A stretch of DNA of 64,000 nucleotides from Burkholderia sp. PAMC 26561 (GCF_001557535.2 NZ_CP014306.1:3224001-3288000); one strand, 5' to 3'; shown: positions 29,432-37,587, counted from the first letter of the stretch. Numbers and translations are program-made. The notes: generated from the sequence alone by a model not told the origin.

Positions 29432-30769
29432 CTATGACCGCTTTTTAAAAGTGGAAAGGAACCGCTTGACGCTGCTCGCCGCGTCGGTGGACGCAACGGG
29501 TGTTGCGCTCTCCGGTACAGACCCTGGCGCACCCGCTTCCGGCGCTTTGCCGCCGCCAAGACGCGCGAGCAGACCATCTAGCGCCCGCACGTACGGATCG
29601 CGCTCGGCAATATCCGCGAGCAATTGTCCCTGGTTCACGGCTCGCCCCAGCGCCTGCGTGCGCGAGGGCAACACTGCAAGCAACGGCAAGCCCAGCCGCT
29701 CGGCGATCTGGTCGGCGCCGAAATGCAGCGTCGCGTCGAACTTGTTCACGACCAGATGCATTTTTTGCGGTGCATCTGTCTGCGACTGCGCGTCATGTTC
29801 GCGTATTCCTTCGAGCAGTTCGACAGCCGACACTGCCGACGCCACGTTCGGGTCGCAGACGAGCCACACGTTGTCCGCGGCTTGCACGACCTGGCTGATG
29901 AATTCAAGGTTGGTGAAGCCGCCGAGGTCCACCAGTTGATGATCGAAAAACGTCCGCAACCGGTTGAGCAAACTGACCGCCGATGCATACGACACCTCGC
30001 GCATGGAGGCAAGGTCTGTCGGCAACGTGGTGACGGCAAGACCACTCGCGTGACGGCCAAACGCGGTATGTACGAAGGTCTGGTCGAAGCGGCGCAGATT
30101 GCGCACGGCATCGACGAAATTGAATTCGCTTTGGGTGTCGAGCAGCACGGAACTGTCCGCGGCGGGAATGCCGAGGTCGAGCAGCGCCGCAGTTTTCAAC
30201 GCAGTGACATCGCGCTTTTGCAGCTTGACCGCGAGGTTTGCGGCCAGCGTGCTGACGCCCACGCCTATACGCGCGCCGAGTAGCACCGTAATTTTTCCGT
30301 GGCGGTTCGCGGTGCGCTGGGTTTGCGCAGACAGGCTCGCCTGTTCCAGCAATTGCTGCGTGATCCGGGCTGCTTCTGCGGGATCGCCATCCATATCGAT
30401 GAAATCACGCACGCCTGCACGCAGCGCTGCAACCGCGCTGTCGGAGCCTTGCAGCGATCCCAGCGCGACGATCGCGAGGCCCGGAAAGGCATCGCGCACG
30501 GCGGCGGCCATGGCTGTTGCGCTTTCCGCGCTTGCCTGCGGCGCTTCGAGCGGCGCCCGTCCGAAGTCGATAAAAACCAGCGACGTGCCAAGTGTCACGA
30601 TCTTGGGTACGAGCGCAACTGGATCGAATGGCACATGCTCGATCTGGCCCAACGTCCCGAGCGCACGCGTGAGCCACGCACGTCGTCCTGCATCCGCGCA
30701 GACGCACAGGAAGCGCGTGTTTTGCACCCGTGTTTCAACCTCAGTCAAGGAAAGTACTCTCGCGTTCAT
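29432..30769 (-). CDS. tadZ: TadZ/CpaE-like localisation protein with degenerate P-loop
   Basis: A 445-residue protein with a receiver-like N-terminal domain and a MinD/ParA-type domain from about residue 158. Such proteins position the Tad machine at the pole or envelope. The expected deviant Walker A (KGGVGKS) reads R-I-G-V-G-V-S at 167-173, so both the signature lysine and the phosphate-binding lysine are replaced (Arg167, Val172). The switch region is also weak (DLGIPAADSS, VDLGGFTN in place of DxP). ATP hydrolysis is therefore doubtful. ATG 30769 has AGAGG seven bases upstream. Confidence 0.88.
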   Translation of the reverse strand: MNARVLSLTEVETRVQNTRFLCVCADAGRRAWLTRALGTLGQIEHVPFDPVALVPKIVTLGTSLVFIDFGRAPLEAPQASAESATAMAAAVRDAFPGLAIVALGSLQGSDSAVAALRAGVRDFIDMDGDPAEAARITQQLLEQASLSAQTQRTANRHGKITVLLGARIGVGVSTLAANLAVKLQKRDVTALKTAALLDLGIPAADSSVLLDTQSEFNFVDAVRNLRRFDQTFVHTAFGRHASGLAVTTLPTDLASMREVSYASAVSLLNRLRTFFDHQLVDLGGFTNLEFISQVVQAADNVWLVCDPNVASAVSAVELLEGIREHDAQSQTDAPQKMHLVVNKFDATLHFGADQIAERLGLPLLAVLPSRTQALGRAVNQGQLLADIAERDPYVRALDGLLARLGGGKAPEAGAPGSVPESATPVASTDAASSVKRFLSTFKKRS

Positions 30770-30820
30770 CGCGCGCACCTCTGCTGGTTTCCACCGCTGG
30801 AATATCTCTGCCCTTGCGCT

Positions 30821-32329
30821 TCATTTTGAAAATCCCGGCGCCATATCGCTCGACGCCACACCGCCCATGAACGAGCGCCACACCGGTCCGTCGCGCTGCT
30901 CGGATTGCTCGCCCGGCGTGCCGGGCAGCGGCGCGCCCTTGGCTATCGGCGAAACCAGGTGCGGCGTCACGACGATCACCAGCTCGCGATCGTTTTGCGT
31001 GTATTGCAGGGTCTTGAAGAACGAACCGATGATCGGAAGATCGCCGAGCATCGGCACCTTGTCGACGTTCGACATCGTCTCGCGATCGATGAGACCGCCT
31101 ATCACGTAGCTCTCGCCATCGCCGAGCTCGACGGTTGTATCGGCGCGCCGCGTGGTGATCGCAGGCACCGAAATGCCGTTGATGGTCAGCGCGTGCTGGA
31201 AGTCGAGCTGGCTCGCCTCAGGCGCTACCTTCAGCGCGATGCGATTCGCTCCAAGCACGGTCGGCGTGACCGTCAGGCCGATCCCGTACGGCTTGTAGAT
31301 GATGCTGATCGTGCCTAGCGTCTGCGGCACCGGCACCGGGATCTCGCCGCCCGCGAGAAAACTCGCGCTCTGGCCGGACAACGCGACGAGCGTCGGTTCA
31401 GCCAGGACCCGCGCGAGATTGTTCGACTCCAGCAAGCTAAGGTTGGCGAAGATGCCGCGCGTGCCCAGGTTGACGATGAGGTTGAAGGCGCTGCTGACGG
31501 GCGATGTTCCCTGGACCTGCAGGTTGGTCGTCGCACCGCCTGTGTAGGACGTCAGCGATGAAGGAGAGAACGTCCCGAATGCAAACGCGTTGTTTTGCTT
31601 GAAGAGGTTGAAGCCTGCTTGCTTCAGCACCGACTTGCTGAACTCGACGACCTTCACGTCTACCTGGACCACGGGGCGCACGGCCACCGTGGATGCATCG
31701 TAGACGCCTCCGCCTTTAGTTGCGCTTGCGGCTGCATCGGACGATCCATTGTCCTGCTTTCCAGCGTCTTTCGAGTCGGAGCCAGCCGCGCCGTCCGCGG
31801 ACTTGCCTATCGCATCCTTCGCCACCGCCAGCGCCCGCTGATGCGATTCCACGTTCGCAGCAGACCCGGTGAGAACCGCCGTGCCACCCAGCACATCAAC
31901 CGCCGGTGTATCGCTGCCAAGCAACTTGCGCGCGGCCTGCGTGGTGACGTTGACAGTGAAGGTGCGCGGCTGCGTGCTGCCCTTCTCCCACAGCATCATT
32001 TCCGTGCGTCCCGCGCTTTTCCCGACCAGCAACAAGCCGCTGTTGACGCCGCCGCTGCTCTTGAGCCAAAGAACATCGGCGACGGCGGGGTCCCCCACTG
32101 CGACGCGTTGCAACGCGTGCCCAGGCGCGATCTGCCGCTGTGCGCCAACCGCGATATCGAGCACGCGGGGAACAGGTTCCGGTGCGTTGTCCGCGCTCGT
32201 GGCACGTGTGGTTTTTGCATCGACCATGCCTCCCGGCGCAACGGCGCACAGACAGGCCAGCATGGCGAACAACATTCCCCGCATGCTGCGAGCACACTGC
32301 CTTCGAACAGAACCTTTGGTTTTCGTCAT
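30821..32329 (-). CDS. rcpA: RcpA/CpaC outer-membrane secretin
   Basis: A 502-residue secretin that forms the Tad outer-membrane channel. A signal peptide (MLFAMLACLCAVAPGGMVDA) precedes the pilus-associated N-terminal domain (LDIAVGAQRQIAPGHALQRV, DVLWLKSSGGVNSGLLLVG), a BON-like segment (LGGTAVLTGSAANVES) and a low-complexity Asp/Ser linker. The secretin core follows (RVLAEPTLVALSGQSASFLA, GEIPVPVPQ, VPMLGDLPIIGSFFKTLQY, ELVIVVTPHLV). All hallmark motifs are intact. Confidence 0.95.
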   Translation of the reverse strand: MTKTKGSVRRQCARSMRGMLFAMLACLCAVAPGGMVDAKTTRATSADNAPEPVPRVLDIAVGAQRQIAPGHALQRVAVGDPAVADVLWLKSSGGVNSGLLLVGKSAGRTEMMLWEKGSTQPRTFTVNVTTQAARKLLGSDTPAVDVLGGTAVLTGSAANVESHQRALAVAKDAIGKSADGAAGSDSKDAGKQDNGSSDAAASATKGGGVYDASTVAVRPVVQVDVKVVEFSKSVLKQAGFNLFKQNNAFAFGTFSPSSLTSYTGGATTNLQVQGTSPVSSAFNLIVNLGTRGIFANLSLLESNNLARVLAEPTLVALSGQSASFLAGGEIPVPVPQTLGTISIIYKPYGIGLTVTPTVLGANRIALKVAPEASQLDFQHALTINGISVPAITTRRADTTVELGDGESYVIGGLIDRETMSNVDKVPMLGDLPIIGSFFKTLQYTQNDRELVIVVTPHLVSPIAKGAPLPGTPGEQSEQRDGPVWRSFMGGVASSDMAPGFSK

Positions 32330-32436
32330 TTTTTATATCGACTGCGTACTGCGTTGTCGCCACACGGCGGCATGGCCCCGAACTTCCATTTACTTATTCG
32401 CACTTCTAACCACATTAACGTCACACGCAATGCTTT

Positions 32437-33405
32437 TCAGTAGGCAATCTTTTCCCTACGCGAGCCGCGGATCAATTCCAGATCGTTCGATGCCGCCTGA
32501 ACCCGAGGCGCCTTGAAAGCCGCTGTGGCCGGCACCGGCGGCCACGAGGGAATTTGCTTCGGCGGTTGCGCTCCAGTCCCGCCCGCAAGCGCCTGCAACG
32601 ACAAACCCGCGGCTGCGCGTCCTTTGCCATCGTTCGTAATCCTGAGCGATGCCAGAAACGGCGCCATCGCTGCAGGCTCTGTCACGTCGTTATCGGCGGG
32701 ATTGCGCAGCGCGAGAACCAGGCGGCCGGCGCCTTCAGCAAGCGTCAATGCATCGATGTCGGCCGTGCGCACCGCCAGCACCGCGGTCCGTGCCCCACCA
32801 CCGGCGCTCGAGGCGCGCGTTGCGCTCGACGCGGCATCAGCGCTATCCGATGTACCGGGCAGCGTGGCATCGCCGAAACTCAGTACACGTACCCTCGACA
32901 ACAAAAGTCGCGCCTGCGTGGCCGCGACCTCGGCGTCGGTGCCGGGACCCGCGCTCATATCGCGCTTGAGCATGAAAAACACATCGACGAAATTGCCCGG
33001 CCGCACGCGATTGCCTACGGCGTTACCTTCGTCGATGCGCACCGCGACAGCCCGCTCGCCGGGTGCGATGGCATCGGCGAGTCCGGTGGTAAGGCTGGCT
33101 TCGGTGATCGTCGTGTTCGCGGCAACCGCAGTAAGCGGCACGCGGCCGACCAATGGTGCGGCATCGCCGAACTCGCCTGCACCACGCGATGGCGCCATGC
33201 GCAAGGTCAGCGCATCGGCTTCTATCGGTTTGCCTGCAGGCAAGTCACGCGAAGCCACGACTACGGGAAAGCTTGCCTGCCCTTGCACGACAGGCGCAAT
33301 CGTCGCGGGCGCACGGCGCGAAAGCGACCAGGCAAAAATGCCGAGCAGCACTGCAAGCGCGATCAGACTTCCAGCAAGGATACGAGTGATATTGGCCATG
33401 TTCAT
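32437..33405 (-). CDS. rcpC: RcpC/CpaB periplasmic Tad assembly protein
   Basis: A 322-residue protein anchored by one N-terminal helix (ILAGSLIALAVLLGIFAW). A SAF domain (VVVASRDLPAGKPIEADALT) and the RcpC/CpaB region (GERAVAVRIDEGNAVGNRVR, then PGNFVDVFFML) follow. These proteins bridge the inner-membrane complex and the secretin, possibly touching peptidoglycan. Two in-frame ATGs (33405, 33399) are possible starts; neither has a strong ribosome binding site. Confidence 0.92.
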   Translation of the reverse strand: MNMANITRILAGSLIALAVLLGIFAWSLSRRAPATIAPVVQGQASFPVVVASRDLPAGKPIEADALTLRMAPSRGAGEFGDAAPLVGRVPLTAVAANTTITEASLTTGLADAIAPGERAVAVRIDEGNAVGNRVRPGNFVDVFFMLKRDMSAGPGTDAEVAATQARLLLSRVRVLSFGDATLPGTSDSADAASSATRASSAGGGARTAVLAVRTADIDALTLAEGAGRLVLALRNPADNDVTEPAAMAPFLASLRITNDGKGRAAAGLSLQALAGGTGAQPPKQIPSWPPVPATAAFKAPRVQAASNDLELIRGSRREKIAY

Positions 33406-33429
33406 GTTCGTTCGGGGCGCGCTTGGCGC

Positions 33430-33909
33430 TCAGAACAGGTTCTCCGGGTTCAGTTGCACCATGGCGTTTGCGGTAAGCGTGGTCGGCGTTGGCAAGCCGA
33501 TAAGCGGCAAGACAGGCACGAGCGGCTTGCTCCCGTAGTCGTAGTTGAGCGAGACCTTCACGCATTGCATCGATGCATCGAACGTACAGGGCGCGTAGGT
33601 TGCCGTGCATGGCGTGGTGGTCGCGATCCAGTTCACGAGTCCGGTCGCCGTAGCACAGGCCGCGCTTGCACGCAGCGTGAGCGCGCTTGCTGCACTGGTC
33701 GCATTCGGCTGAAACTTCAACGCGGCGCGCGCTCCTTCCGATGCCGCAAGCGCCAGCGATTGCTTAGCGGCGAAGATGATGCTGTAGGTGACGATCGCGT
33801 AGAAAATCAGGAAAAACAGCGGGAAGATGAGCGCGAACTCCACGGCCGTGCTGCCGCGTTGTCCCCGCTGTTGCTGTCGTGCAGACACGGCTCGCTTCAG
33901 ATGTTTCAT
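33430..33909 (-). CDS. tadE: TadE-like pseudopilin
   Basis: A 159-residue minor pilin-like protein. The leader ends in a prepilin cleavage context (QRGSTAVEFALIFPLFFLIF, with Glu at +5 after the Gly), the class recognised by the TadV peptidase. The C-terminal part carries two to three cysteine pairs for disulfides. The start ATG 33909 overlaps the tadV stop (ATGA), so translation is coupled. Confidence 0.9.
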   Translation of the reverse strand: MKHLKRAVSARQQQRGQRGSTAVEFALIFPLFFLIFYAIVTYSIIFAAKQSLALAASEGARAALKFQPNATSAASALTLRASAACATATGLVNWIATTTPCTATYAPCTFDASMQCVKVSLNYDYGSKPLVPVLPLIGLPTPTTLTANAMVQLNPENLF

Positions 33910-34430
33910 CGCGCGGCCCCGAGTGCATTCAGTGCGAAACTCGCCAACGCCGATACCGCGAGCAAGGCAGCGTACGGCGTCGCGCGGCGGCCACCGACCA
34001 TGAAAGTCGCACGATGTACACGTTCGTTGCCGCCAACGGCGCCAGCGACATGTGCCGCGTTGGTTCGCCTTGTCTTGATCATCGCGGGCACGATCAGGCA
34101 AAGCGCGTGAATGCCCGCAAAGACGCTCGTGGCCATCCATAGGCCGAGCAGTGCGTGCACGCCGCACCACGCGCCCAAGGCGGCGAATACCTTGACGTCG
34201 GCAGCGCCCATCACGCCCATCAAATAGAACGGCATGAGCGCGATAAGCCCGACTGGAAGCCCGAGCGCGGCATCCTTAAAAGCGATATGAAATGGTGAAT
34301 ATCCACTTGCTGCAAATGCGCACGCAAGCGCCACCCCGGCAATGACGAGCCAGTTTGGGATGCGGCGCCAAAAGCAATCGAATAAAACGACCGCGAGTGC
34401 CCAGCTAACGAATAACGCGGCGTTAATCAC
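33906..34430 (-). CDS. tadV: TadV/CpaA prepilin peptidase (A24 family)
   Basis: A 174-residue, multi-helix membrane aspartic protease that cleaves Flp and TadE leaders. The two catalytic aspartates are visible: Asp18 in FDCFWRRIPNWL and Asp78 in the GxxD motif MGAADVKVFAALG. It lacks the methyltransferase half of bifunctional PilD, as usual for TadV. A 233-bp spacer with a stable stem-loop separates it from the flp gene. Confidence 0.92.
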   Translation of the reverse strand: MINAALFVSWALAVVLFDCFWRRIPNWLVIAGVALACAFAASGYSPFHIAFKDAALGLPVGLIALMPFYLMGVMGAADVKVFAALGAWCGVHALLGLWMATSVFAGIHALCLIVPAMIKTRRTNAAHVAGAVGGNERVHRATFMVGGRRATPYAALLAVSALASFALNALGAAR

Positions 34431-34534
34431 GATAATGATTCGCTAACGCCAGGCACAACTTTCCAATCGATTGCGTTTTATCGCATTCGAATAAAAAGCA
34501 CAGCGACACGGCCGCGCATAGCCACGCTCAGCCT

Positions 34535-34554
34535 GCGTTAATGCGTGTTAACGC
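34535..34554. promoter_or_regulatory. Operator-like inverted repeat in the flp-tadV spacer
   Basis: Perfect 7-bp arms GCGTTAA and TTAACGC with a 6-bp spacer, 105 bp upstream of tadV. Symmetry and size fit a dimeric regulator site; no protein can be assigned. Confidence 0.35.
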
Positions 34555-34570
34555 GATTAGCAGGGAGCGT

Positions 34571-34606
34571 CCTGTATATACCGGCACAAATGCCGATATA
34601 TACAGG
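34571..34606 (-). promoter_or_regulatory. Stem-loop between flp and tadV
   Basis: Inverted repeat with 16-base arms (34571-34586 and 34591-34606) and the 4-base loop CAAA. In minus-strand RNA every position pairs, one as a G-U wobble; in plus-strand RNA the same position is a C-A mismatch. There is no U-tract, so it is more likely a 3' stabiliser or partial attenuator that lets flp be expressed above the assembly genes than a full terminator. Confidence 0.6.
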
Positions 34607-34663
34607 AGCTGATACGCAGCAAGAATGTGGCGCTCTAAGCCTGACAGCGCGAAGCCTCAGTTA

Positions 34664-34825
34664 TCAGATCGCCGCAAGGATGGTTGCAAACACGGACGTG
34701 AGCTGTTTTGCGATCGGCGCTAACGACGCAGCCAGTGCCACTACAATGATGCCGGCAATGAGACCGTATTCGATCGCTGTAACGCCGCGTTCGTCGTTGG
34801 AGAAACGTTTGATGAAGTTCGACAT
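34664..34825 (-). CDS. flp: Flp-type major pilin
   Basis: A 53-residue Flp prepilin. The leader MSNFIKRFSNDERG ends in Gly, followed by VTAIEYGLIAGIIVVALAAS, the Flp motif with Glu and Tyr at positions +5 and +6 and a hydrophobic helix that packs the fibre. TadV should cleave after Gly14. GAGGG lies seven bases before the ATG. It is the first gene of the tad locus on this strand, and the only flp copy in the window. Confidence 0.95.
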   Translation of the reverse strand: MSNFIKRFSNDERGVTAIEYGLIAGIIVVALAASLAPIAKQLTSVFATILAAI

Positions 34826-35378
34826 GATGTTGCCCTCGGATATTTTTTAATGGCCTTAAAGCAAGTGTTCCGGCATTTTGGTGGATCGTAGCCCGCGGGT
34901 TCTCTCTTCCCCGCAGTCATGTGTCCGTATGCCTTGTTGCGCGTCTTTGCGCGCTGGTTCACTCGCTGCTTCTCTCAGGTTCTAGATATGTAATCGATGT
35001 AGCCTCCATCAGTCCGGATGTTAAATGATGCATCCATGAAACGATTTATAGCTGAACGCTATCTCGAAATCAACGGGTACGCGCAATAAATTCATTAGTT
35101 GATACCCTTGATCGGTAAGCATAGTGCAACAACAACACTTTTCGCTCAAAGGTTTGGCGTCGTTTGTAAAATTCAGTGCCTCTTCTTTCAGTGCGTTGTT
35201 AGCGTTCTCTGAATTAGCGATCTTTCTATTACGTTTTCCGACTTTGTAATGTGTCGTAATGAAAGACGGTTCACTATCTAGTTAACGGCCGGTTTGACGC
35301 CGGCTTGAGCCTAGCCAGTAGTGCAGTTACTGCAGAAAACAAGCGTCGCCGCGATTTTTAATGACCACAGCGAAACGT

Positions 35379-35435
35379 GTTACGTCCGCGTCCGTAACGG
35401 CATCGGTCGCACGTTACGTTACGTGACACGTTACG
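35379..35435. repeat. Cluster of GTTACG/CGTAAC hexamers
   Basis: Five copies in 57 bp: GTTACG at 35379, 35413, 35418 and 35430, and the reverse form CGTAAC at 35393. The first two form an inverted repeat with 8-bp spacing; the rest are direct, two of them overlapping by one base. The cluster sits 120-175 bp upstream of the sigma-54 promoter, the normal distance for enhancer sites of a sigma-54 activator. Confidence 0.5.
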
Positions 35436-35552
35436 TTGCACACAACGCGTGGTGCCTTGATCCTGCCACCTCCCCGCAAAGCCCCACCCCGCCTTGTACC
35501 ATCTGGTTAACCCGGCCACATTTCGACGTACGTCACACGGCTCCATTCAAAA

Positions 35553-35568
35553 TGGCACGCGTCCTGCA
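35553..35568 (+). promoter_or_regulatory. Sigma-54 (-24/-12) promoter of the repeat lipoprotein gene
   Basis: The sequence TGGCACGCGTCCTGCA matches the sigma-54 consensus TGGCACG-N4-TTGCA at every position but one, and the essential GG and GC are ten bases apart. The start of transcription would be near 35579, giving a 40-base leader with a GAGGG ribosome binding site before ATG 35619. Confidence 0.8.
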
Positions 35569-35618
35569 ATAAGACGATGGCAGTTCAAACACAAAACTAA
35601 ATACCATCCGAGGGCGTT

Positions 35619-37421
35619 ATGAAGACCGCACACAATCGCACGGGCGCATTGCGCGTCACCATTCTCACCGCTGCTATCGCGACCATGCTGACGCTCGGCG
35701 CATGCGGCGGGTCAGGTTCCACCAGCAAACAACTCGGCAGCTCCGGCTCGACCGGCGCAATCCCCACCACCGGTGGTGACGGAAGCACATCGGCGGGCAC
35801 CGGCGGCGACGGCAGCACATCGGCAGGCACTGGCGGCGGATCAGGCGCCGGCGGCAGCGGCAGCGGATCCGGCGCGGGTGGCGGCGGTTCGGGCTCAGGC
35901 AGCGGCACTGTCGTGGGCGGCGGCGGTACGGGTGGCGGCACCGGTGGGGGCACCGGCGGCGGCACCGGTGGTGGAACTGGCGGCGGTACGGGTGGTGGAA
36001 CTGGTGGTGGAACACCGACAGTGACCCCCGTTGCAGGCGTCGCCTCCAACGCGGGCAATCTCGTCACGGCGGTGGGCAATACGGTCTCCGGTCTCGGCTC
36101 GGTCGTCGGCAATGCCAGCGTTCCGGGCGTGAGCCCCGCCACGACCCAGGCGGCGGGCGACGTCGTATCGAATCTCGGCGGGGCCGTGGGCGCGCTCGGC
36201 AACGGCGTATCGCAAGGTCTTGGCCAGATCGGATCGAGCGCCAATCCTGTCGGCACGACACTCGCGAGCACGGGCAACGTCGTGCAGAAAGCAGGCGATG
36301 CAGTTTCAAGCGCAGGCGATCTGGTGACCAGTGTCGGCAGCGGCGCGCTGTCCCCGCTCGCACCGGTCACGACACCTGTCGGCACGCTGGTCAGCGGTGT
36401 CGGCGGCGCGGTCACGCAGGTCGGCGGTGCGCTCGGCACCACGTTGTCGACGGGCGCTGTCAGTCAGGTCACGCAAGGTGTCAGCACACTGATCACCCCG
36501 ATCACGACGATGGCCAGTTCGCTCACGCAAACGGTCGGCTCGGCAACGGGCCTTGGCGCACCGGTCAACAACCTGCTCACCACGCTCGGCGGTACGCTGA
36601 ACTTGGCGGGCCAGACGGTGGCATCGACGGGAAACAATCCGCTCGCAAGCGGCCTGGGCGGCGTCGTGTCCAGTACCGGAACGACGCTGGCATCCGCCGG
36701 CGGACTGGTCAACGGCACGCCGGGTGCAAATCCGCTGTCGCCGATCACCGGCGTCCTCACGGGCTTGACAGGCGCAACCGGCGGCGGTGGCACGGGAAGC
36801 CCGCTCTCCCCGGTGACGGGCGTTGTCAGCGGCTTGACGAATACGGTCGCTGGCCTGGGCGCTGCGCCGGGAGCCGCGGGCCCGCTTGCTCCGATTGCAT
36901 CACTCGTGAGCGGCGTGACGGGTGGATTGACCAGTGTTGGCGGCACAGGCGGCGCAACGGGCGCACTGGCTCCCGTGACGGGTCTCGTCAGCGGCTTGAC
37001 GGGCGCACTTGCCGGCGCAGGCGCAACGTCTGGCGGTGCGGGTTCCCTCGCTCCGGTATCAGGTCTCGTCGGCGGCTTGACGAATACCATCGGTACGGTC
37101 GCCACGGGTGTTGCCACACCGGTCGCAGGCACAGTGGGTGGCGCGACGAGCGCGCTGACCAGTGCGACCTCGGGCAGCGGCTCAGGCTCGACAGGCAACC
37201 TGCTTGCGCCGGTGACCGGTCTCGTGGGCGGCCTGACCGGAGCGTTGGGTGCGGGCACGCCCAAGTCGCCGTCGGCCGGAACGACGACGACTACGGCCGC
37301 AGTCGGCGTTGGCGTGGGTCTCTCGAGCACCACCGGCGGCACATCGAGCAGCTCACCTGCTAACCCGCTGGGCGGCGTGACCACGCTCCTCGGCGGCTTG
37401 CTCGGCGCGCATAACAAGTAA
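35619..37421 (+). CDS. Glycine/threonine-rich repeat lipoprotein ('collagen-like' annotation class)
   Basis: A 600-residue exported protein. The signal peptide ends in a lipobox (LTLGAC, Cys29). Residues 30-100 are Gly/Ser/Thr-rich, then eight perfect GGGT units lead to a Pro. The rest is built of hydrophobic, Gly/Thr/Val-rich repeats with few charges; toward the C-terminus about six copies of a 26-37-residue unit with the core LAPVTGLVSGLTGAL can be aligned. No true Gly-X-Y collagen run exists, so 'collagen-like' would be a misnomer. It is likely a surface or matrix protein. It is expressed from a sigma-54 promoter and precedes an orphan TpsB gene. Confidence 0.8.
   Translation: MKTAHNRTGALRVTILTAAIATMLTLGACGGSGSTSKQLGSSGSTGAIPTTGGDGSTSAGTGGDGSTSAGTGGGSGAGGSGSGSGAGGGGSGSGSGTVVGGGGTGGGTGGGTGGGTGGGTGGGTGGGTGGGTPTVTPVAGVASNAGNLVTAVGNTVSGLGSVVGNASVPGVSPATTQAAGDVVSNLGGAVGALGNGVSQGLGQIGSSANPVGTTLASTGNVVQKAGDAVSSAGDLVTSVGSGALSPLAPVTTPVGTLVSGVGGAVTQVGGALGTTLSTGAVSQVTQGVSTLITPITTMASSLTQTVGSATGLGAPVNNLLTTLGGTLNLAGQTVASTGNNPLASGLGGVVSSTGTTLASAGGLVNGTPGANPLSPITGVLTGLTGATGGGGTGSPLSPVTGVVSGLTNTVAGLGAAPGAAGPLAPIASLVSGVTGGLTSVGGTGGATGALAPVTGLVSGLTGALAGAGATSGGAGSLAPVSGLVGGLTNTIGTVATGVATPVAGTVGGATSALTSATSGSGSGSTGNLLAPVTGLVGGLTGALGAGTPKSPSAGTTTTTAAVGVGVGLSSTTGGTSSSSPANPLGGVTTLLGGLLGAHNK
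35919..36014 (+). repeat. Eight tandem 12-bp units encoding GGGT
   Basis: Eight in-frame 12-base units (GGN GGN GGN ACN) inside the lipoprotein gene. The amino-acid repeat is perfect while third codon positions vary, so selection on the protein or old slippage is likely. Unit gain or loss would keep frame and change the length of the Gly-rich linker. Confidence 0.85.
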
Positions 37422-37444
37422 GACTGCAAACTCTGCAGCCGGGT

Positions 37445-37481
37445 CCATGATCCGTCGCCCTCCCCAGGTGACGGATCATGG
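37445..37481. promoter_or_regulatory. Perfect 12-bp inverted repeat after the lipoprotein gene
   Basis: Arms CCATGATCCGTC and GACGGATCATGG are perfectly complementary around a 13-base loop, 23 bases after the lipoprotein stop. No T-tract follows. It may protect the mRNA 3' end or be a protein site. Confidence 0.55.
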
Positions 37482-37587
37482 TGAAACTTCCTTCCATACG
37501 TCCGCGCGGCGAGGAGGTACGGGTCCAGACGCCCCCTTCACGATCCCCTTCTGCGAACCTTTTGAAGCCCCGTAGCACTTTGATCTA

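Larger units (their letters stand above)
34826..35618. other. Long AT-richer regulatory spacer between flp and the repeat lipoprotein gene
   Basis: A 793-bp stretch without a convincing gene, noticeably AT-richer than the rest, especially 34980-35280. It must hold the flp promoter (minus strand) and the promoter of the divergent lipoprotein gene. I found a near-consensus sigma-54 promoter at its right end and a cluster of GTTACG hexamers at 35379-35435. For flp the only sigma-54-like match is poor, so I do not call one. Confidence 0.6.

Noticed and set aside
34855..34880. A TGCCGGAACACTTGCT-like sigma-54 element upstream of flp
   Set aside because: The GG to GC spacing is wrong for sigma-54.
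34911..34930. Sigma-54-like GG-N10-GC on the minus strand upstream of flp
   Set aside because: Only the GG, TGC core fits; the -24 flank (CGGACAC) differs from consensus, so it is likely chance.
35619..37421. Collagen triple-helix protein
   Set aside because: No Gly-X-Y periodicity exists; the repeats are GGGT units and 26-37-residue hydrophobic units.
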